Assembly (NCBI GenBank): GCA_036873755.1
Contig: JAVTVY010008156.1
Location: forward strand, 62,001-126,000
Origin: Hanleya hanleyi
Taxonomy: Eukaryota; Mollusca; Polyplacophora; Lepidopleurida; Hanleyidae
Reading direction: 5' to 3'
Length of the DNA: 64,000 bases
Positions 49,034 to 57,960 of this stretch are shown piece after piece. Below the pieces are notes generated by a model. It was not told where the DNA came from. It was given only the letters and a program-made list of their open reading frames with translations, and searched no databases. Made by a program: the position numbers and the translations under genes. Within the stretch, counting starts at the first letter, position 1. Each line of letters begins with the position of its first letter.

Positions 49034-50008
49034 TTACGCATTCTGAGTATCTTTCAGTGCATGGGTGAATACTTTCAGCCGATTGGGGTGGTGGGTCAGT
49101 TTAACCACGAAGAACGTAACATTGGTGACCCTCTCCACTATCCATTTGGTGTTGGGACGCTGTTCATAGGCCCATTCCAAGGGATCCACAGTGTCCAGTT
49201 GGGCCAGCATCGTCTCTAGCGACGCCCGATTGGTGATTGTGAAAGGATGGTCGTACACTGGGTTGATGGCACTGGAATAGAAATAGCACAATTCGCGCGT
49301 CATCTTATGGCATAAGATGTAGCCAAATGCTACATTTAATGTGAAGGACGTAGGTTGATCATTGAAGATGGCTTCCACGTAGCTGCGTAGACGGGCGAGG
49401 TCGGTCTGTCGGAAATTGTACAAGTCCAATATAGGGCGATGACGGTGGAAGCAGTGTCGGATCATGGGCCAATGGCGTCGATATATCTCACTCACTGGAT
49501 GATCTTCGGATAAGAGATCGCTGGGAACATCCACCGCATCTTCCAGAAAATGTTCGTTGTTGTCAGGCGTATGACTGAAAACAGTAATGCTAGGAACCGG
49601 CTGGATATCTAGGCTCTTCTGAGCTGTGGGTATAGGCGGGCTCTCCGCGATCGCATCACCAGTGGCATTCTTCTTCCCGGGTTCATCTTCAGTGGATCTG
49701 TCCCTCCTGGGTGCCTCTTTAGTGGAAAGTTGCCCCTCATGCCATGGTGACGGACCATGAATCAAACGCTCATGCCGTTTTAACTGACTGGGTCGTCTGA
49801 AGAGTTGACCACATTCTTCGCATGGACGCTTGGGTGGCCCATGAATTGAACGTTCATGGCGCTGTAAATGATCTGGGCGCTGAAACGACAGTGTAGGCCT
49901 ACATATCGTACAGCTATACCGGGCGGTTCCATCGTGCTTGGTAGCCTCATGGCGGCGCAAGTCGTGCCGGCGAGTGAACGATTTCGAGCACGTAGTACAA
50001 GTGAACAT
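49034..50008 (-). CDS. C2H2 zinc-finger protein, type 2, left arm
   Basis: An intact 324-codon ORF. Three N-terminal C2H2 fingers: C4/C7/H20/H25, C33/C36/H51/H56 (longer loop) and C63/C66/H79/H84. A hydrophilic linker (about 85-170) carries repeated SPPIPTxQKSLDIQP-type sequence. The ~150-residue C-terminal domain has the blocks CFHRHRPI.D.YNF, LRSYVEAIF, LNVAFGYIL, RASLETMLAQL, QRPNTKW and TNVTFFVVK. The fingers predict DNA binding; the C-terminal domain has no function I know. The right-arm copy (51271-52245) differs at only about five positions. The start lies at CCACC-type context behind a TATA box. No intron is needed. Similar finger-plus-domain proteins occur in many aquatic animal genomes (from memory), often in selfish elements. 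Confidence 0.85.
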   Translation of the reverse strand: MFTCTTCSKSFTRRHDLRRHEATKHDGTARYSCTICRPTLSFQRPDHLQRHERSIHGPPKRPCEECGQLFRRPSQLKRHERLIHGPSPWHEGQLSTKEAPRRDRSTEDEPGKKNATGDAIAESPPIPTAQKSLDIQPVPSITVFSHTPDNNEHFLEDAVDVPSDLLSEDHPVSEIYRRHWPMIRHCFHRHRPILDLYNFRQTDLARLRSYVEAIFNDQPTSFTLNVAFGYILCHKMTRELCYFYSSAINPVYDHPFTITNRASLETMLAQLDTVDPLEWAYEQRPNTKWIVERVTNVTFFVVKLTHHPNRLKVFTHALKDTQNA

Positions 50009-50053
50009 CTTGGCGGTTGACAGAGTGTCTGATGAAACGGTCAGGCCGTTTCC

Positions 50054-50088
50054 TTTTTATAGCAAGCTAGCTGTTGATCTATTTTTAG
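50054..50088 (-). promoter_or_regulatory. Core promoter of the left type-2 gene (TATA and MEF2-like)
   Basis: TATAAAAA on the minus strand (50054-50061) with CTAAAAATAG at 50079-50088. The layout and ~80 bp of surrounding sequence match the other three promoters. Confidence 0.65.
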
Positions 50089-50369
50089 CACCATCAGTTC
50101 AACTTGGACGTCAGCGACAAGAACCCGGATGTAGGCGCGGACGTCATTGACAAGAGCTCGGATGTACAAGAACACGGATGTACCCGGATGTGAATGCGTC
50201 TGATGCGTGTGTGTGTGTGTGTGTGGGTGTATGCGTCTGTGTGTCTGTGTGCATGTGTGCATGAGCCGAGTTCTAAGAGCCCCGGAGAGCGAACAACAGC
50301 AACAACAAGGATGACACATGAGAGAGGACCAATACATATGGACACATGTTCATTCCTATATTTAAAGAC

Positions 50370-50520
50370 TCTACCACCACCGCACACCACCAACACCACC
50401 ACCAACGCCACCAACACCACCACCAACGCCACCAACGCCAACACCAACGCCACCAACGCCACCACCAACGCCACCAACGCCACCACCGGGCGTTGACGGG
50501 CGTCAGCGCCCGATGGTGGT
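50370..50520 (+). repeat. CACCAACGC array, left side of the loop
   Basis: Tandem CACCAACGC and CACCAC units flank the loop, mirrored at 50750-50910. GC-rich trinucleotide-like repeats lie next to the palindrome centre. Confidence 0.85.
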
Positions 50521-50568
50521 GGTGGTGGTGGTGGTAACCCCGGTGTGGCAGAGCTCCGAGAGCTCCAC

Positions 50569-50696
50569 GGCCGGTGGTGGTGGTGGGAACTCCCGTGTGG
50601 CAGAGCTCTTGGATCGGAGCTCTTGGAGCTCAAAGCCTGTGGAGCTCAGATCTCGGAAGTGAGATCTCAGATCTCGGAAGTGAGATCTCAGATCTC
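50569..50696. other. 128-bp unique loop of element A
   Basis: This is the only part of A without an inverted partner. It is rich in GGAGCTC and GAGATCTC palindromes and carries a 21-bp direct repeat containing CGGAAGT (ETS-like) at about 50654 and 50675. The sequence TGTGGCAGAGCTC of the arm also appears inside it. Confidence 0.8.
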
Positions 50697-51190
50697 GTGG
50701 AGCTCTCGGAGCTCTGCCACACCGGGGTTACCACCACCACCACCACCACCACCACCGGGCGTTGACGCCCGTCAACGCCCCGTGGTGGCGTTGGTGGTGG
50801 CGTTCGTGGCGTTGCTGGTGGCGTTGGTGGCGTTGGTGGTGGCGTTGGTGGCGTTGGTGGTGGTGTTGGTGGCGTTGGTGGTGGTGTTGGTGGTGTGCGG
50901 TGGTGGTAGAGTCTTTAAATATAGGAATGAACATGTGTCCATATGTATTGGTCCTCTCTCATGTGTCATCCTTGTTGTTGTTGTTGTTGTTCTCTCTCCG
51001 GGGCTCTTAGAACTCGGTTCATGCACACACGCACACAGACACGCAGACGCATACACACACACACACACACACGCATCAGACGCATTCACATCCGGGTACA
51101 TCCGTGTTCTTGTACATCCGAGCTCTTGTCAATGACGTCCGCGCCTACATCCGGGTTCGTGTCGCTGACGTCCAAGTTGAACTGATGGTG

Positions 51191-51227
51191 CTAAAAATAG
51201 ATCAACAGCTAGCTTGCTATAAAAAGG
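51191..51227 (+). promoter_or_regulatory. Core promoter of the right type-2 gene (TATA and MEF2-like)
   Basis: CTAAAAATAG at 51191-51200 and TATAAAAA at 51218-51225. An initiator-like TCATCAGACAC lies about 30 bases downstream and the ATG at 51271. Confidence 0.7.
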
Positions 51228-51270
51228 AAACGGCCTGACCGTTTCATCAGACACTCTGTCAACCACCAAG

Positions 51271-52245
51271 ATGTTCACTTGTACTACGTGCTCGAAATCG
51301 TTCACTCGCCGGCACGACTTGCGCCGTCATGAGGCTACCAAGCACGATGGAACCGCCCGGTATAGCTGTACGATATGTAGGCCTACACTGTCGTTTCAGC
51401 GCCCAGATCATTTACAGCGCCATGAACGTTCAATTCATGGGCCACCCAAGCGTCCATGCGAAGAATGTGGTCAACTCTTCAGACGACCCAGTCAGTTAAA
51501 ACTGCATGAGCGTTTGATTCATGGTCCGTCACCATGGCATGTGGGGGAACTTTCCACTAAAGAGGCACCCAGGAGGGACAGATCCACTGAAGATGAACCC
51601 GGGAAGAAGAATGCCACTGGTGATGCGATCGCGGAGAGCCCGCCTATACCCACAGCTCAGAAGAGCCTAGATATCCAGCCGGTTCCTAGCATTACTGTTT
51701 TCAGTCATACGCCTGACAACAACGAACATTTTCTGGAAGATGCGGTGGATGTTCCCAGCGATCTCTTATCCGAAGATCATCCAGTGAGTGAGATATATCG
51801 ACGCCATTGGCCCATGATCCGACACTGCTTCCACCGTCATCGCCCTATATTGGACTTGTACAATTTCCGACTGACCGACCTCGCCCGTCTACGCAGCTAC
51901 GTGGAAGCCATCTTCAATGATCAACCTACGTCCTTCACATTAAATGTAGCATTTGGCTACATCTTATGCCATAAGGTGACGCGCGAATTGTGCTATTTCT
52001 ATTCCAGTGCCATCAACCCAGTGTACGACCATCCTTTCACAATCACCAATCGGGCGTCGCTAGAGACGATGCTGGCCCAACTGGACACTGTGGATCCCTT
52101 GGAATGGGCCTATGAACAGCGTCCCAACACCAAATGGATAGTGGAGAGGGTCACCAATGTTACGTTCTTCGTGGTTAAACTGACCCACCACCCCAATCGG
52201 CTGAAAGTATTCACCCATGCACTGAAAGATACTCAGAATGCGTAA
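51271..52245 (+). CDS. C2H2 zinc-finger protein, type 2, right arm
   Basis: An intact 324-codon ORF, mirror copy of 49034-50008. Three C2H2 fingers (first cysteines C4, C33, C63), a Ser/Pro-rich linker and the ~150-residue C-terminal domain ending in a TNVTFFVVKL block and a short basic tail. Differences from the left copy are few (R/L in finger 3, E/V and Q/E in the linker, Q/L and M/V in the domain); all preserve the frame, which points to recent duplication, gene conversion between arms, or selection. The ATG follows CAACCACCAAG. The next gene starts 176 bp downstream in the same direction. No polyadenylation signal is seen in that gap, so the two could share a transcript or the signal is non-canonical. 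Confidence 0.87.
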   Translation: MFTCTTCSKSFTRRHDLRRHEATKHDGTARYSCTICRPTLSFQRPDHLQRHERSIHGPPKRPCEECGQLFRRPSQLKLHERLIHGPSPWHVGELSTKEAPRRDRSTEDEPGKKNATGDAIAESPPIPTAQKSLDIQPVPSITVFSHTPDNNEHFLEDAVDVPSDLLSEDHPVSEIYRRHWPMIRHCFHRHRPILDLYNFRLTDLARLRSYVEAIFNDQPTSFTLNVAFGYILCHKVTRELCYFYSSAINPVYDHPFTITNRASLETMLAQLDTVDPLEWAYEQRPNTKWIVERVTNVTFFVVKLTHHPNRLKVFTHALKDTQNA

Positions 52246-52341
52246 ACAATTATCTGAGGATATGTTTCCTCAACGGTATCCTGGCCTGCCCGATGACGAT
52301 TAGAAACAGCCTACATCCGGTAGGTAGTTGAACTGAGTGTG

Positions 52342-52376
52342 CTAAAAATAGATCACCAGCTAGCGTACTATAAAAG
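52342..52376 (+). promoter_or_regulatory. Core promoter of the right type-1 gene (TATA and MEF2-like)
   Basis: CTAAAAATAG at 52342-52351 and TATAAAAG at 52369-52376, 46 bases before the ATG at 52422. It is so close to the type-2 promoter sequence (about 80 bp similar) that the two genes look like a tandem duplication including their promoter. Confidence 0.7.
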
Positions 52377-52421
52377 GGAAGCGGCCTGGTCGTTTCATCG
52401 GATACTCTGTCAACCACCAAG

Positions 52422-53345
52422 ATGTTCACTTGCACAACTTGCCAGAAGCAGTTTATTCGCCAAGAAGATTTGCGACGACACGAGGCCTCCATCCACAACG
52501 GTGCACGATATACTTGTATAACCTGCGCACGGTCATTTAATCGGGAAGATGCTTTACTGCGCCATGAACGCTCACTCCACGAGGGTGCGACGGAACAATG
52601 TAATGAATGTGGTCAACTCTTCAAACGACCCAGTCAGTTAAGACGGCACCAACGTTTGATTCATAGTCCATCACCACGGTATGCGCGACGGCCTTCAACT
52701 ATAGAGGAGCCGCGGAAGGTCAGGCCCAGTGAAGATAAGCCCGGGGAGACGAACGCCACTGGTGATGCGATGACGGAAAGCCCGCCTATACCCACAGTTC
52801 AGAAGAGCCTGGATATCCAGCCGGACCCAAGCGTTACGGTTTCGAGTCATTCGCCTGACAACATCGAACATTTTCTGGTCGAGCCCATAAATGTTCCTGG
52901 CGATCTCTTACAGGACAACCATCCAGTGAGTGACGACGATCGGGGCCACTGGTCTATGACACGGTACTGTTTCCACCGTCATCGCCCTATTCAAGATATC
53001 TACAATTTCCCACTGACCAAACTCACCCGTCTACGCAGCTACGTGGAAGCCATCTTCGAAGATCAAACTACGGTCTTCAAATTGAATGTCGCTTTCGGGT
53101 ACATCTTACGTCACAAAAGGACGGACCAGTTACGGTATTGTTACCCCAGTGCCAACAACCTTGTGTTTGACCGGCCGTTTACCATCATTCACCGGGCGTC
53201 GCTAGAGATGATGCTGGCCCAAGTGGAACAATTGGATGCCTTGAGATGGGCACATCGTCAACGCCCCAACACACAATGGGTGGTAAAGGGGGTAACCAAT
53301 GTTACGTTTTTCGTGACCAAGACGACCAATCAACCCATCGGGTGA
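52422..53345 (+). CDS. C2H2 zinc-finger protein, type 1, right arm
   Basis: An intact 307-codon ORF. Three C2H2 fingers (C4/C7/H20/H25; C32/C35/H48/H53; C60/C63/H76/H81), a linker with TESPPIPTVQKSLDIQP, and the conserved C-terminal domain (CFHRHRPIQDIYNF, LRSYVEAIF, LNVAFGYIL, FDRPFTI, QRPNTQW, TNVTFFVTK). It is a diverged paralogue of the type-2 gene upstream: same order and lengths, with many substitutions in fingers and domain, including DNA-contacting finger positions, so the two probably bind different sequences. AATAAA signals occur at about 53464 and 53554. The left-arm copy is frameshifted. No catalytic motif is recognised; the role could be control or packaging of the element, but this is inference. 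Confidence 0.87.
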   Translation: MFTCTTCQKQFIRQEDLRRHEASIHNGARYTCITCARSFNREDALLRHERSLHEGATEQCNECGQLFKRPSQLRRHQRLIHSPSPRYARRPSTIEEPRKVRPSEDKPGETNATGDAMTESPPIPTVQKSLDIQPDPSVTVSSHSPDNIEHFLVEPINVPGDLLQDNHPVSDDDRGHWSMTRYCFHRHRPIQDIYNFPLTKLTRLRSYVEAIFEDQTTVFKLNVAFGYILRHKRTDQLRYCYPSANNLVFDRPFTIIHRASLEMMLAQVEQLDALRWAHRQRPNTQWVVKGVTNVTFFVTKTTNQPIG

Positions 53346-53649
53346 ATGCGTCACCCATGCACTGATGAATACCACAACATGCCGTACATACTCTCTATGT
53401 CTACATGCTGATCGTTGACTTGAGCTCAGTAAACACTTGTGCCTGATGTGACGATGCGTTGAATAATAAAACACAGTGTTTGATATTTCGAATGCGAACA
53501 TACTAAACATACCCAGGGCGGCTCCCCCGGCCTGGGTATGATGTAAAATTTGGGGATAATAAACTATATGACAAAAACTTCTTGTTGTTCTCTCATGTGT
53601 CATCCTTGTTGTTGTTGTTCTCTCTCCGGGGCTCTTAGAACTCGGCGCA

Positions 53650-54235
53650 TGCACACACGCACCCAGACACACAGACGCATACACACACACACACACGCAT
53701 CAGACGCATACACACACACACGCATAAACACACGCATACAGACGTATACGAACACACGCGCGTACACACACACGTACGCACACAGACACACAGACACACA
53801 CGCACATACACACACACACACATACACACACACGTACACGCAAGCACACGTGCACAGACACAGACGCATACACACACACACACAGACGCATACACACACA
53901 TATGCACGCACACACACACACAGACGCATACACACAGACACACGCACACACACACACACACACACGCATCAGACGCATACACACACACACGCATAAACAC
54001 ACGCATACAGACGTATACACACACACGCGCGTACACACACACGTACTCACACAGACACACAGACACACACGCACATACACACACACATACACACACACGC
54101 AAGCACACGTGCACAGACACACAGACGCATACACACACACATACGCATACACACACACATGCACGCACACACACACACAGAGACGCATACACACACACAC
54201 ACACACACGCACACACACACATGCATTCTCATTGC
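53650..54235 (+). repeat. CA-rich simple repeat, right arm
   Basis: (CA)n with GACGCATA interruptions, about twice as long as its left-arm partner. Frames across it on both strands are artefacts. Confidence 0.9.
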
Positions 54236-54299
54236 GCATTGCGCCGCAAGGTCAATGGGGCTCGACATGCGCTTTCATACTACTAATCCATCCTTCACT

Positions 54300-55640
54300 G
54301 CCCCAAAATGCCCACTTTCTCTACTACTCGTACCGATGACGTCACTAATGACGTCACAGATGATGCGAACATCCCTTAAATCGGAATCTACACCCTAAGC
54401 GCTACAAAATGGCACCTCACACGATCCATTCGGACCAAGGATGGTCCCTCTCTACCCCAAACACCTTCCTTCACTGCCCCAAAATGCCCACTTTCGCTAC
54501 TACTCGTACTGATGACGTCACTGATGACGTCACAGACGACGCGGACATCCCTAAAATGAAGATGTACACCCCGAGAGCTACAACATGATACCTCACACGA
54601 CGCATTCGGACCAAGGATGGTCCCTCTCTATCCCAAACACCTACCTGCACTGCCCCAAAATGTGCACTTTCGCTACTACTCGTACCGATGACGTCACCGA
54701 TGACGTCACAGATGAAGCGAACATCCCTAAAATGGAGATGTACACCCCGAGAGCTACAACATGACACCTTACACGACGCATTCGGACCAAGGATGGAGCA
54801 TCTCTACACCAAATACCTTCCTTTCACTGCCCCAAAATACCCACTTTACTTACTACTCGTACTGATGACGTCACCCATGACGTCACAGGTGACGTGAACA
54901 GCCCTCAAATCGGGGTCTACACCCCGAGAGCTACAAGATGACACCTCACACGACGCATTCGAACCGTGAATAGCCCATCTCGACCCCAAATACCTTCATG
55001 TACTGCCCCAAAATGGCCACTTTACTTACTACAACCAACTGCGCATGCGCAGATTAACGCGACTTGCATTCAAAAACACACCATTCTGACTCAACCCCAC
55101 ACAAGCTTCACTTTGACACCTCACACGACCCATTCGAACCGTGAATAGCCCATCTCTACCCCAAACACACCCCTACATAGCACCCAAAATGCCCCCTTTC
55201 GCTACTACTCGTACTGATGACGTCACTGATGACGTCACAGATGACGGGGACATCCCTTAAATCGGAATGTACACCCCGAGAACTACAAGATGACACCTTC
55301 CAGGACGCATTCGAACCGTGAATAGCCCATCTCGACCCCAAATACTTTCATGTACTGCCCGAAAATGGCCACTTTCGCTACTACAACCAACTGCGCATGC
55401 GCAGATTGACGCGACTTTCATTCAAAAACACACCATTCTGACTCTACCCCACACAAGCTTCACTTTGACACCTCACACGACCCATTCGAACCGTGAATAG
55501 CCCATCTCTATCCCAAACACACCCCTACATAGCACCCAAAATGCCTGTTTTCTATAATACGGGCCAGGCTGCGCATGCGCAGACTATTGAACACGGACGA
55601 ACCATTAGTGTAGTCAAGTGGTCCTCCACGAGAGCTTCAA
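54300..55640. repeat. Regulatory-motif modules, right arm of A
   Basis: Mirror of 45860-47260: modules with paired TGACGTCA palindromes, CTGCGCATGCGCAG (about 55040, 55390, 55570) and the TTCGGACCAAGGATGG block. Small differences between arms lie within some CRE spacers. Confidence 0.85.
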
Positions 55641-56789
55641 AATAAGGGGGACAAACATTGATCCTATACCCCAGTATGGAACTATATGGGGCTATATCGT
55701 ACTTTTTAAAAAATTTCACCGATTCGCACGGGGACACTTCCTATCATGTTCTAAATGACGAGACGAGTAAAACGAGACACCACAACCCTACCGCAAATGT
55801 ATAGAAGTACGTTTCCCAGGGCGACAAACATTGATCCTATACCCCAGTGTGGGACTATATGGGGCTCGGTGACTTTTTTCAAAAATTTCACCGATTCACA
55901 CGGGGACACTTCTTATCATGTTCTAAATGACGAGACGAGTAAAAGGAGACCCCACAACCCTACCGCAAATGTATAGAAGTAGGTTTCCCAGGATGGTCCT
56001 ATACCCCCCATACCCCATATAGACATTTTCCCGTAATTTAGGATAAAGTCCGTATTCCGTATTTTTCAGGAAAGATTTTACATACACCCACCCTGGAACT
56101 AGGGGGAGATAACTCTATTGATAGACAAGCCCCGTTAAGCCCGGCGACCTATATACCCCCCATACCCCATATAGGCATTTTCCCAGGTTTTTCGATAAAG
56201 TCCGTGTTCCGTATTTTTTTTTCAGGAAAAATTTTACATGCACCCACCCAGCCATCAAATACCCTTCACCTAGGCTTCACTTTGATACCTCACTCGACCC
56301 CATTGGACCATTAGTAGCTCTCCTAGCTCCAAAACGGCTATTTCCATACCCTTGGGCCACCGCTCATGCGCAGAATGCCGATATTTCATCCCCACACCCA
56401 GCCCATTAGATGCCCCTTCACATAAGCTTCACTTTGATACCTCACTGGACCCCATTGGTCCATTAGTGGCTCCCCTAGCTCCAACACGGCTATTTCCACA
56501 CGGTTGGTCCACACGAGTTGTCTCCCTTGCGTCAGTGTGTGCAGATGGCGCTGTGGTTAGGATCGACGCCGTGATGTGGCAAGGGCGTCCCCACACCATC
56601 CTGGAGCCGCCATTTTGTTTGTTGATTTTCTGCGGAGATACACGGGACAATAAACACTCGACCCTAGGGTGGTACAGATGCTAGACTGATCCTATTAACA
56701 TGGTACAACACCTATAGATTATGTTTATTACTAGGACGTCAGCGAAATACTAGTATCCATCCTCCGTATGGCAAATACGTTTTTCTACA

Positions 56790-56970
56790 ATCCGCCATTT
56801 TGGTCCCACCACCACCACCCACACTGGCCGCCATTTTGGTCCCACCACCAACACCCACACTGGCCGCCATTTTGGTCCCACCACCCCTCCCACACTGGCC
56901 GCCATTTTGGTCCCACCACCACCACCCACACTGGCCGCCATTTTGGTCCCACCACCACCACCCACACTTG
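56790..56970 (-). repeat. Minisatellite with CCAAAATGGCGGCC, right arm
   Basis: Mirror of 44450-44695 with fewer units (about five). Confidence 0.85.
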
Positions 56971-57303
56971 CACTCAGTGACCCCCTGTGACCCCTGTTCA
57001 CATGCATTGATCACGTGATCGTCATTGGGAAACCCCCACTGGGGAATCCCCCACTGGGAAACCCCGCCACACTTCCGCCACAAATTTTACCCGGGGGGAA
57101 CAAAAAAGTAGGTCAAGTTGACTCGTAATGCACTTATACTACTACTCATATTGTTGTCTTTGACACATATACTGGACCCCACGTCTTCATATTGGACCCC
57201 ACGTCTTCTGTGTTTCCGATGGTCTCGTACGCACATATTCCTTGATCACGTGTGTATATATTCCTTGGTCTCGTGCGTACAGATTCGTTTGCCTCGGGCT
57301 CAA

Positions 57304-57841
57304 CCCTACCTGACTTGGGGGCACTTTCCGCCCCCCCCCCCTGTTGTTTTTTTGCTCATATCTCTCCGAACGACAACAAATTGAGAACTGAAACTCAGTG
57401 ACTTTTATATTAGGTTCATTTAGAGCCTATTTGCATGACACACCAAGCAGAGCATCAAGGGTAAATTCAAAATGGCGGTCATGTGGGGTACCAGAAAAGT
57501 GATGTTTTCGTCAGATTTCTTCAATTTGTTTGCTTTTCTGCATGAAAAAGTGAGTAAAACATATTTTATTTCATATCACATTATTAGTTACTAATTCGGC
57601 ATGCAGTTTTTTCGAGGAAAAATAAAAAAAAAAAAAATCGACATTCCTGACGTCACTGTGACGTCATCATGGCCGCCATCTTAGATGTTTTTTTTTACAT
57701 ATTCTTCTAGAGTTTGACCCAAAGATATAGTGTGGTAAGTTTCAGCCCTCTAGTCTTTGCGATAGCGAATATATAGGGGCACTCTCCTCACCCCCCCTCC
57801 CCAAGGCTGCGGTACACCCCAATCGCCCAGGCCAGACAGGG
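57304..57841. mobile_element. TTAA-flanked MITE (family F), copy 4
   Basis: Ends CCCTACCTGACTTGGGG and the reverse complement of GGCCAGACAGGG. TTAA follows at 57842-57845; TCAA precedes. The interior carries TGACGTCACTGTGACGTCA next to CATGGCCGCCATCTT. It lies in the GH3 intron, 150 bp beyond element A. Confidence 0.65.
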
Positions 57842-57845
57842 TTAA

Positions 57846-57960
57846 AGAACACTTTAGGCTATATTCAGTGTCGCGTTCTGTTAGGCATGGGCGATGTACA
57901 TCAGACCAGTTACGTAATCATTTATCTTCTCAGTTGGGTACACCCTTGTTTCAAAATGCT
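57846..57960 (+). other. Continuation of the GH3 copy 3 intron
   Basis: Matches the intron after exon 4 of copy 1 (about 15310-15420), sharing GGGCGATGTAC, GTAATCATTT and CTCAGTTGGGTACACC. This anchors the right flank of element A and shows it sits within the gene. Confidence 0.75.

Larger units (their letters stand above)
44173..57146. mobile_element. Element A: ~13 kb giant foldback element with four zinc-finger ORFs
   Basis: Left arm 44173-50568 and right arm 50697-57146 are near-identical reverse complements separated by a 128-bp loop. The termini read AGTAGTAGTATAAGTGC inward from each end. CATAT at 44168-44172 and 57147-57151 could be a 5-bp target duplication, or part of the terminus, since the related end at 25050 also continues CATATT. 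From outside in, each arm holds GTTTCCCAGTGGGG direct repeats, a minisatellite with CCAAAATGGCGGCC, CRE/NRF1 modules, a TG/CA array, two zinc-finger genes, and a CACCAACGC array next to the loop. The paralogous GH3 intron (15279 onward) lacks it, giving an empty site. No transposase, integrase or polymerase is visible. Confidence 0.9.
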
